DNA of 64,000 bases, from assembly GCA_965221635.1 (NCBI GenBank), contig OZ244902.1, positions 930,001-994,000 on the forward strand, in the 5' to 3' direction. Below the pieces are notes generated by a model that saw only the letters and a program-made list of their open reading frames with translations, ran no database searches and had not been told where the DNA came from. Below, piece by piece: positions 33,195 to 43,900 of the stretch (position 1 is the stretch's first letter; every line of letters starts with the position of its first letter). The stretch comes from JAAXHB01 sp965221635. Its GTDB lineage: Bacteria; Actinomycetota; Acidimicrobiia; Acidimicrobiales; Aldehydirespiratoraceae. The position numbers and the translations under genes were made by a program.

Positions 33195-34490
33195 ATGAAG
33201 TTTGGGATCTTCTACGAGCATCAACTTCCACGGCCCTGGGGCGACGGCGACGAGCACCGCTTGCTTCAGGAAGCCCTCGATCAGGTTGAACTGGCCGACA
33301 AGCTGGGCTTTCACCACGCCTGGGAGGTGGAGCACCACTTCTTGGAGGAGTACTCGCATTCCTCGGCGCCGGAGGTGTTCCTGGCGGCTTGCAGTCAGCG
33401 CACCAAACAGATCCGCCTCGGGCACGGGATCGTGCTGATGCCGCCCCGCTACAACCACCCGGCTCGGGTGGCCGAACGCATCGCCACCCTCGATCTCATT
33501 TCGGGTGGACGGGTGGATTTCGGCACCGGCGAGTCGTCGTCGATTCTCGAACTTGGCGGCTTCGGAGTGGAACACGACTCCAAGCGCGCCGCCTGGGCCG
33601 AAGCGGTTGAGCAGTGCGCCAACATGATGGTGATGGATCCCTATCCCGGCTTCGACGGTGAGTACTTCTCGATGCCGTGCCGCAACGTGGTGCCCAAACC
33701 GATGCAGAAGCCGCATCCTCCGTTGTGGGTGGCTTGTTCCAACCGGGAGACCATCAAGCTGGCCGCCCGCCTCGGAATTGGCGCGCTCACGTTCTCGTTC
33801 GTGGATCCCGACGAAGCCGCCGGTTGGGTTTCGGACTACTACCGCATCCTGCAAACCGAATGCACCCCGATCGGCCATGCCGTGAACGCCAACATTGCGA
33901 TGGTGACCGGCCTGTCGGTGCATCCCGACGAGGAAGAAGCCAAACGCCGGGGAATGGACGGATTCCGGTTCTTCGGCTACGGGCTGGGCCATCACTACCT
34001 GTTCGGTCAGCACAAACCCGGCAGAACCGACATTTGGGCCGCGTACGAGGCGGTGAAGCACACCATGGCCGAAGAAGGCGAACGCTCCGGCATCGGCACA
34101 CCCGACCAGGTTCGCCGCCACCTCCAGGCCTACGCCGATGCAGGTGTGGATCAGGTGGTGTTCATCCAGCAAGGCGGCAGGAACCGCCACGACCACATTT
34201 GTGAGACTCTCGAGCTGTTCGCCGGTGAGGTGATGCCCGAACTGGTGGCAGACGAGGATCAACGCGAAGCCGCCAAAGCCGAGCGGCTAGCACCCTTCGT
34301 GGAGCAGGCCCTGGCGCGGCGCACACCCATGCCGGCCCTCGCCGATGACGAGATTCCCACCTTCGAGGCGCTGGGTCGAAGCATCGCCCAAACCCGCACA
34401 GCCGAGGAGGTGGCCCAGGCCGCCGAGGCGATCGACCAGTGGTCAAAGTCCGGCACCCCCCTCTACGTCCCCGAACGCACCCCCGCCTGA
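33195..34490 (+). CDS. LLM-class flavin-dependent oxidoreductase (luciferase alkanal-monooxygenase-like)
   Basis: A 431-residue TIM-barrel monooxygenase. MKFGIFYEHQLPRPWGDGDE opens the barrel. HHAWEVEHHFLEEYSHSSAP, IRLGHGIVLMPPRYNHPARV and GRVDFGTGESSS are family hallmarks of the bacterial-luciferase subgroup. About 90 residues longer than usual, the extra being a helical C-terminal tail after QVVFIQQGGRN. It probably uses FMNH2 or F420 and oxygen on an aliphatic substrate. It is distinct from the LLM protein at 18006 and not a recent duplicate. Confidence 0.85.
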   Translation: MKFGIFYEHQLPRPWGDGDEHRLLQEALDQVELADKLGFHHAWEVEHHFLEEYSHSSAPEVFLAACSQRTKQIRLGHGIVLMPPRYNHPARVAERIATLDLISGGRVDFGTGESSSILELGGFGVEHDSKRAAWAEAVEQCANMMVMDPYPGFDGEYFSMPCRNVVPKPMQKPHPPLWVACSNRETIKLAARLGIGALTFSFVDPDEAAGWVSDYYRILQTECTPIGHAVNANIAMVTGLSVHPDEEEAKRRGMDGFRFFGYGLGHHYLFGQHKPGRTDIWAAYEAVKHTMAEEGERSGIGTPDQVRRHLQAYADAGVDQVVFIQQGGRNRHDHICETLELFAGEVMPELVADEDQREAAKAERLAPFVEQALARRTPMPALADDEIPTFEALGRSIAQTRTAEEVAQAAEAIDQWSKSGTPLYVPERTPA

Positions 34491-34909
34491 GACCAAGTCG
34501 GGCAGTCCTGTACGTCGCTGAACGGATTCCCGCCTAGGCGCCACGGCCACTCGTGACAACTGCCGGCGGGTGGTTGGGCCAGCAGCCACTCCCCGGCGCC
34601 GGCCACGACATCCGCGGTACGCAAGGCCGAGTTCCGGTAACGCGGGCCTACGTCACGCGCAACCGGGCCGGTGACACTCGGCCCACGGAGTCTGCGCCCA
34701 CGCCGACCCTAATTTGGTCGATAGTAATATAGTATTGATTAGCTATATAGTAGCGCCGTCAAGTCCAGAAGGTCGGAATCGGAGGGCCGGGCTTCGGTTC
34801 GGTCTCAAGGCCCGGTTGATCACGTCCTTGGGGACAGGTCGCTGGACGCGTAGCTGCGGTGCGGCATGCCCATTGCCGGTCGCCGCACCCACACAAGGGA
34901 GTCAAGGCA
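34491..34909. other. 419-bp intergenic region with an AT-rich promoter island
   Basis: No gene is supported. The segment 34711-34755 is strikingly AT-rich for this genome. It holds TATAGT at 34728-34733 and 34746-34751, the latter inside the palindrome CTATATAG. It most likely carries the promoter of the giant protease, about 160 bp before its ATG, leaving a long 5' leader. No -35 could be paired with confidence. Confidence 0.5.
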
Positions 34910-37900
34910 ATGCCAAACACACACAAGGCCAACACGAACATCGCAGGCCGCCCGCAACGGAGCCGCTTCACGTGGCCGGTGATCTTGCTGATCATGGCCG
35001 TGGTCGCCGCCGGTTTCAGCCCCGCAGCATCCGGCGAGGCCCAATCGCAGGGAGATCCTGCCGGTGACCAACCCAGCGTGGCGCCGTTGAACAAGTCGGG
35101 CCAATCCAACATGGATTCGATCCTGGCCAATGTGGTTGACGCCTATGAGGCGGAAGTCGGGCCCGCGGCGCAAGGGGCGGGTCAAGCATCCGACCAGGCA
35201 GTGGCGCTGGCAGCCGACGAGGCGGCCGCGCTTGCGCCGGTGTCCAAGGGCGGCACCGTGTTGGTCACCGCTTACATGATCATCGACGCCAACGGGGTCG
35301 CGGCCGACACCGCGCCGGTGGTGGCCTGGTTGCAGGACAACTCGGTGGAAGCCCGGCGTGTGGGCGACGGCTACATCGAGGTGTACGCACCGGTGCGCCT
35401 GCTGGAGGCCCTGTCGAAGCAGCCGGGCGTGTCCCGACTCCAAGCGGCGCTACCACCCCGGAGGGCGCAATCCTCCACATTGGTGCCCAGTGACGCGGCC
35501 AAGCTGCACGAAGCCGACCATTGGTTCGACGCCGGCATAACCGGCCGAGGTGTCAAGGTAGGCATCGTCGACGGCGGTTTCGAGGGGATCGCCGCACTGC
35601 AGGAGCAAGGCCACTTGCCCAACATCCTGCTGGCACGGTGCTACGTCGAGGACTCCTCTGACATCACGAGCAACGTTGAGGACTGCGAGTACGACGGTGT
35701 CCACGGAACAGCGGTCGCGGAGTCGGTGGCCGACGTGGCCCCGCATGCCACCTTGTACATCAGCAACCCGCAAAGCAAGGGCGACCTCCAGGACGCGGTC
35801 GAGTGGATGGAGGGCCAAGGCGTTGAGGTGATCAACCACTCGGTGAGTTGGACACCCGACGGCCCCGGGGACGGCACGTCACCGCAGGCCGACAGTCCGC
35901 TGCGCACCATCGATTCTGCGGTGGAAGCCGGGGCCGTGTGGGTCAACTCGGCGGGCAACGACGCGGACAACGTGTGGTACGGCGACTTCGAGACCATCAC
36001 CAGTGGAGGCTCGGAATGGGTCAACTTCGGCACCGCGGGCTCGCCCGACGTCGACAACAATCTCAACCTGCAGCAGGGTCAAGACAGCACGTTGATCGCT
36101 CTGTTGCGCTGGGACGACGAGTGGGCCAACAACAGCAGCGAAGCGGGCGCCGACTGCGACCTGGATTTGTTCGCATACAGGCCCGGCAACCCGTTCCCGG
36201 TGGGTTCCGGCAGCGATGTCCAGTCGGGGTCGCACAGGCACACCCCAACAGAGGTGTTGACTACCGAGATTTCGTCTGGCCAGTTCGGCATCTACCAACT
36301 CAGAATCCACGTGTATGACTGCGATGATGCCCCGGAGTGGATCCAGTTGACGGCCTGGACGAACGCGCCGTTGGAGTTCACGTCGTCGTCTCACCATGTG
36401 GCCAATCCCGAGGAGAGCGCGAATGCGGGCATGTTGGCGGTGGGGGCGGCCCCTTATTCCAACGTTTTCTCGTTGTCGTCGTATTCCAGCCGTGGCCCGA
36501 CAGCCGCTGATGGGCGGACCAAGCCGGAGATCGTGGGCGTGGACTGCGGGACAAGCCTCACCTACGGCACGTTCTGCGGCACCAGCCAAGCGTCCCCGCA
36601 TGTGGCCGGGTTGGCGGCTCTCGCCATTGACCGGTATGGCGGTGACGAGGATTACGACTCTCCCGAGGAGATCGCCGATTACCTCAAGGACAACGCCGTC
36701 CAGCGGGTGTCAACGCCGGATCCGAACAACCTGTGGGGGCACGGGTTCGCCACCTTGCCCAACGATCTCGTGTTCGACGTGGACCATGACGTAGATGACG
36801 ACGGTTTGATCGAGGTGTCGTCGGTGGATCAGCTCGACGCGATCCGTTACGACCTCAACGGTGACGGCCAGGCCGACAACGACGATGACGAGACGTTGTA
36901 TCGGTGGGCGTTCCGGTTCGCCAAGGACGGCATGGGTTGCAACGAGGACGAAACCGACACCGCCGAGCAGGTGTGCGTCGGTTACGAACTCACCGCCGAT
37001 TTGGACTTCGACTCTGACAACGACGGCGACGTCGACGAGCACGACCACAAGCGTCTCTACTGGGATGACGGCCAGGGCTGGGATCCCATCGGCACGTTCC
37101 AAGGGGTGTTGGAGGGCAACGGTCACACCATTGCCAATCTCACGATCAACCGTGACCACAGCGACGAGACCATGACCGATCCGTCGGCCACCGCTGCTTA
37201 CTACGGCCTGTTCGAGGAAATCGGAGTGCTCGCCGCGGTCCGCAACCTCGTCCTCGACGACGCAAACGTGGTTGCCGGGGCCCGGGCCGGAGTGCAAAAC
37301 GGGGCCGGTCTGTGGAACTTCGAGCACGCGTTCGTCGGGCCACTCGCCGGAGAGAACCAAGGACAAATCACCTCCGTATCAGTCACCAACGCCGAGGTTC
37401 GGGGCATCGACGACTTCAACGCCGCTGGTGGGCTGGTCGGGCGCAACGCGGCCACCATCACCAGCAGCTACGCCACCGGAACCGTGCAGGGCGAAACCGC
37501 AGGCGGCCTGACGGGTGAGACCTACAGCAACCGCAGCCACATCACCAACAGCTACGCCGAGGCCACCGTCACCGGCATCAACAGCATCGGCGGCCTGGTC
37601 GGGTTCGCGGTTTCGACCACTATCGAAGACAGCTACGCCAAAGGCACCCTCACAGACCGCGACAGCAACGAAGACACCCCACCAACAGTGTCCGCGGGTG
37701 GCCTGGTCGGCGGCGGGTACTTCATCACGGTCACCAACAACTACGCCACCGCCGCCATCCAGGACGCCGACGACGCCGGTGGGCTAATCGCCGACGGCGC
37801 GGCCAACACCGTCACCGACAGTTACTGGGACACCACAACCACAGGCCAAACCCAAAGCCAAGACAGCCCCAACACCGCCGGCAAAACCACAAGCGAGCTA

Positions 37901-40900
37901 CAAGCGCCAACCGGCGCGACCGGCATCTACGCCAACTGGCCCACCGGCACCTGGGACTTCGGCACCGCCACCCAGTACCCGGCCCTCAAAGCCGACCACA
38001 ACCGTGACGGCACCGCAACCTGGCAAGAATTCGGCAACCAACGCCCCACCCCCCAATCAGTCAATTCAGTCGATCCTGAAGCAGCGGCGGCAGGCTCGCC
38101 ACTGCAGGGGCCAGTAGTGGTGGACAAGTCGCGCCAATCCAACATGGATTCGATTCTGGCCAATGTGGTTGACGCCTATGAGGCGGAAGTCGGGCCCGCA
38201 GCGCAAGGGGCGGGTCAAGCATCCGACCAGGCAGCGGCGCTGGCTGCGGACGAGGCGGCAGCGCTTGCGCCGGTGTCCAGGGGCGGGACCGTGTTGGTCA
38301 CCGCTTACATGATCATCGACGCCAACGGGGTCGCGGCCGACACCGCGTCGGTGGTGGCCTGGTTGCAGGACAACTCGGTGGAAGCCCGGCTGGTCGGTGA
38401 CGGCTACATCGAGGTGTACGCACCGGTCGGCCTCTTGGAAGCCCTAGCGAGCCAGCCGGCCGTGTCCCGACTCCAAGCGGCGCTACCACCCCGGAGGGCG
38501 CAATCCTCCAATTTGGTGCCAAGTGACGCGGCCAAACTCCACGAGGCCGATCACTGGTTCGACGCCGGGATAACCGGCCGCGGCGTAAAGGTGGGCATCG
38601 TCGACGTCGGTTTCGAGGGGATCAAGGCGCTGCACGAGCAAGGCCATCTACCCAACCTCCTGGTGGCCCGGTGCTACCGCGAGGACTCGTGGCGCATCAC
38701 GAACAAAGTGGAGGACTGCGAGTACGACAGTGTTCACGGCACCGCGGTTGCCGAGTCAGTGGCCGACGTGGCCCCCCACGCCACCTTGTACATCAGCAAC
38801 CCGGGCTCCAAGGGCGAACTCCAAGACGCGGTCGAATGGATGGAAGGCCAAGGCGTGCAGGTCATCAACCACTCGGTGGGCTGGGTACCCGACGGCCCGG
38901 GCGACGGCACCTCACCGTCTCCTGACAGTCCGCTTCGCACCATCGATTCCGCGGTGGAGGCCGGGGCCGTGTGGGTCAACGCGGCGGGCAACGATGCCGA
39001 GAACGTGTGGTACGGCGACTTCCAGCTGATGCCGAGCAACAGGTTCATCAACTTCGGCACTGCGTCCTCGCCTGACTCAGGTAACCGCATCAACGTGCAG
39101 CAGGGCCAAGACGATGTGGTGATTGCTCTGTTGCGCTGGGACGACGAGTGGGCCAACAACATGACCGAGGCGGGGGCCGACTGTGACCTTGATCTGTTGC
39201 TGCGCAGGTCACGGGATTCGTACCACGTGGCCCTCGGCCAGATCCAACAAGCGGGTGCTTATTTCTCCACCCCAATTGAAGTGATCGTCTATCGAGTTCC
39301 ATCGGGGGAGCACGGCAACTACGACCTGAGAATCCTTGTGCGTGAGTGCGACGATCCCCCGGAGTGGATTCAGTTGACGGCCTGGACGAAGGCGTCGTTG
39401 GAGCATGCGTCGTCAGCTCACCATGTGGCCAATCCCGAGGAGAGCGCGAATGCGGGCATGTTGGCGGTGGGGGCGGCCCCGTCTTCCAACGTTTTCTCGT
39501 TGTCGTCGTATTCCAGCCGTGGCCCCACGGCCGGTGATGGGCGGATCAAGCCGGAGATTGTTGGGGTGGACTGCGGGGTGACCCTCACGTATGGCGATGA
39601 CGACCCGTTTTGTGGCACCAGCCAAGCGTCCCCGCATGTGGCCGGGTTGGCGGCGCTGGCGATCGATCGGTATGGCGGTGATGAGGACTATGACTCCCCC
39701 GAGGAGATCGCCGATTACCTCAAGGACAACGCCGTTCAGCGGGTGGCCGCCCCGGATCCGAACAACCTGTGGGGGCACGGGTTCGCCACCTTGCCCAACG
39801 ATCTCGTGTTCGACGCGGACCACGATGTTGATGACGACGGTTTGATTGAGGTGTCGTCGGTGGATCAGCTCGACGCGATCCGTTATGACCTCAACGGCGA
39901 CGGCCAGGCCGACAACGACGATGACGAGACGTCGTATTTTTGGGCGTTCCGGTTCGCCAAGGACGGCATGGGTTGCAACGAGGACGAAACCGACACCGCC
40001 GAGCAGGTGTGCGTCGGCTATGAACTCACCGCCGATTTGGACTTCGACTCCGACGAAGACGGCGACGTCGACCAGGACGATCACAAGCGTCTCTACTACA
40101 ACGACGGGCAGGGTTGGGATCCCATCGGCACGTTCCAAGCGGTGTTGGAGGGCAACGGTCACACCATTTCCAGCCTCACGATCAACCGTGACCACACCGA
40201 CGAGACCATGACCGATCCGTCGGCCACCGCCGCGTACTACGGCCTGTTCGAGGAGATCGGTGTGCTCGCGGAGGTTCGCAACCTCGTCCTCGCAGACGCC
40301 AACGTGGTTGCCGGGGCCCGAGCCGGGGTGCAGAACGCCGCGGGTCTCTGGAACTTCGAGCACGCGTTCGTGGGCACCCTCGCCGGAGAAAACCAAGGAC
40401 AAATCACCTCAGTGTCAGTCACCGGCGCCTCCGTTCGGGGCATCGACGACTTCAACACCGCCGGTGGCCTGGTGGGCCGCAACGCGGCCACCATCACCAG
40501 CAGTTACGCCACCGGAACCGTGCAAGGCGAAACCGCAGGCGGCCTCGCAGGTGAGGCCTACAGCAACCGCAGCCACATCACCGGCAGCTACGCCGAGGCC
40601 ACCGTCACCGGCATCAACAGCATCGGCGGCCTTGTCGGGTTCGCGGTATCGACCAGCATCGAAGACAGCTACGCAAAAGGCACCCTCACCGACCGCGACA
40701 GCAACGAGGACACCCCGCCAACAGTGGACGCGGGTGGCCTGGTCGGCGGCGCGTACTTCATCACGGTCACCAACAGCTACGCCACCGCCGCCATCCAGGG
40801 CGCCGACGATGCCGGTGGTCTGATAGCCGACGGCGCGGCCAACACCGTCACCGACAGCTACTGGGACACCACCACCACAGGCCAAACCCAAAGCCAAGAC

Positions 40901-43900
40901 AGCCCCAACACCGCCGGCAAAACCACCGCAGAGCTACAAGCCCCAACCACCAACACGGGCATCTACGCCAACTGGCCCACGAGCACGTGGGACTTCGGCA
41001 CCACCACCCAGTACCCCGCGCTCAAAGCCGACCACAACCGCGACGGCACCGCAACCTGGCAAGAATTCGGCAACCAACGCCCCACCCCTCAGTCAGCCAA
41101 TTCAGTCGAGCCTGAAGCAGCGACGGTCGCCCTGCTGCAGGGGCCGCTGACGGTGGACAAGTCGGGCCAATCCAACATGGATTCGATTCTGGCCAATGTG
41201 GTTGACGCCTATGAGGCGGAAGTCGGGCCCGCGGCGCAAGGAGCGGGCCAAGCATCCGACCAGGCAAAGGCGCTGGCAGCCGACGAGGCGGCCGCGCTTG
41301 CGCCGGTGTCCAGGGGCGGGACCGTGTTGGTCACCGCTTACATGACCGTCGACGCCAACGGCGTCGCGGCCGACACCGCTCCGGTGCTGGCCTGGCTGCA
41401 GAGCAACTCGGTGGAGGCCCGCCGGGTGGGTGACGGCTACATCGAGGTCTACGCACCGGTCAACCTGGCGGAAGCCCTGTCGAAGCAGCCGGGCGTGTCC
41501 CGGCTCCAGGCGGCGCTGCCTCCGCGGCGGTCTCAGTCCTCCACGTTGGTGCCCAGCGACGCGGCGGCACTCCACGAGGCCGATCACTGGTTCGACGCGG
41601 GGATAACCGGACGAGGTGTCAAGGTGGGCATCGTGGACGGCGGTTTCGAGGGCACCGCCGCACTGCAGGAGCAAGGCCACTTGCCCAACATCCTGGTGGC
41701 CCGGTGCTACGTCGAGGACTCGTCTCGCGTCACGAGCGACGTTGAGGACTGCGAGTACGGCGGCGTCCACGGCACCGCTGTTGCCGAGTCGGTGGCCGAT
41801 GTGGCCCCTCATGCCACCTTGTACATCAGCAACCCCCAAACCAAGGGCGACCTCCAGGACGCGGTCGAGTGGATGGAGGGCCAGGGGGTCGAGGTGATCA
41901 ACCACTCGGTGGGCTGGGTACCCGACGGTCCCGGTGACGGCACCTCACCCAGTCCTGACAGCCCGCTGCACACCATTGACTCCGCGGTGGAAGCCGGGGC
42001 CGTGTGGGTCAACGCAGCGGGCAACGACGCCGAGAACGTTTGGTACGGCGACTATGAAATCACTGGTGATGACAACATGTTCATCAACTTCGGCACTGAC
42101 GACTCGCCTGACATCTTCAACACTCTCGAATTGGAACAGGGTGAAGACGACGTCTTGATCGCCCTGTTGCGCTGGGAGGACGAATGGGCCAACAACAGCA
42201 CCGAGGCGGGGGCCGACTGCGACCTTGATCTCTACGCGTACAGGCCCGGCGCCGTGTACTTGATCCAAGATGCAGTGGCTTACAGCGCGGAGTACCAGAC
42301 GGGACATCACATTGCCACCCCACTGGAAGTGTTGCAATACGAGATCCCGTCGGGTGAGCACGGCACCTACGAAGTGGCGATCTACGTGTTCGACTGCGAT
42401 GATCCCCCGGAGTGGGTCCAGTTCACAGCGTGGACGAGTGCGTCGTTGGAGTTCACGTCGTCGTCTCACCATGTGGGCAATCCCGAGGAGAGCGCCAATG
42501 CGGGCATGTTGGCGGTGGGGGCGGCTCCCGCTTCCAACGTCTCTTCGTTGTCGTCGTATTCGAGCCGTGGCCCGACCGTGGATGGGCGGATCAAGCCGGA
42601 GATCGTGGGCGTGGACTGCGGGGTGACCCTCACCTACGGCGACGGCGACCCGTTCTGTGGCACCAGCCAAGCGTCCCCACACGTGGCCGGCTTGGCGGCG
42701 CTCGCCATTGACCGGTATGGCGGTGACGAGGATTACGACTCCCCGGACGAGATCGCCGACTACCTCAAGGACAACGCCACCCAACGAGTGGCCACCCCCG
42801 ATCCGAACAACCTGTGGGGCCACGGGTTCGCCACCTTGCCCAACGACTTCACCTTCGACGCGGACCATGACGTAGATGACGACGGCTTGATCGAGGTGTC
42901 GTCGGTGGATCAGCTCGACGCCATCCGTTATGACCTCAACGGCGACGGCCAAGCCGACAACGACGATGACGCGCCGTCGTATCTGTGGGCGTTCCGGTTC
43001 GCCAAAGACGGCATGGGTTGCAACGAGGACGAAACCGACACCGCCGAGCAGGTGTGCGTCGGTTACGAACTCACCGCCGATTTGGACTTCGACTCCGACA
43101 ACGACGGCGACGTCGACCAGGACGATCACAAGCGCCTTTATTGGGATGACGGCCAGGGTTGGGATCCCATCGGCACGTTCCAAGGGGTGTTGGAGGGCAA
43201 CGGTCACACCATTGCCAACCTCACGATCAACCGTGACCACACCAACGAGACCATGACCGATCCGTCGGCCACCGCCACCTACTACGGCCTGTTCGAGGAG
43301 ATCGGTGTGCTCGCAGAGGTCCGCAACCTCGTCCTCGCAGACGCCAACGTGACCGCGGGCAGCCGAGCCGGGGTGCAGAACTCGGCAGGGCTCTGGAACT
43401 TCGAGCACGCGTTCGTCGGCACCCTCGCCGGAGAAAACCAAGGACAAATCACCTCAGTGTCAGTCACCAACGCCTCCGTTCGGGGCGTCGACAGCTTCAA
43501 CACCGCCGGTGGCCTGGTGGGCCGCAACGCGGGCACCATCACCAGCAGCTACGCCACCGGCACCGTGAGGGGCGAAACCGCCGGCGGCCTCGCAGGCGAG
43601 GCCTACAGCAACCGCAGCCACATCACCGCCAGCTACGCCGAGGTCAACGTGTACGGCATCAACAGCATCGGTGGGCTGGCCGGTTTCGCGGTATCGACCA
43701 CCATCGAAGACAGCTACGCCAAAGGAACCCTCACCGACCGCGACAGCAACGAGGACACCCCGCCAACAGTTGACGCGGGTGGCCTCGTCGGCACCGGCTA
43801 CTTCATCACGGTCACCAACAGCTACGCCGCCAACACCATCGAAGACATCGACGACGCCGGTGGTCTAATCGCCGACGGCGCGGCCAACACCGTCACCGAC

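Noticed and set aside
41945..43447. Long open frame (500 codons) on the minus strand inside the giant protease gene
   Set aside because: High GC content leaves the antisense frame open. The translated sequence has no family features and the same shadow appears in all three repeat units.
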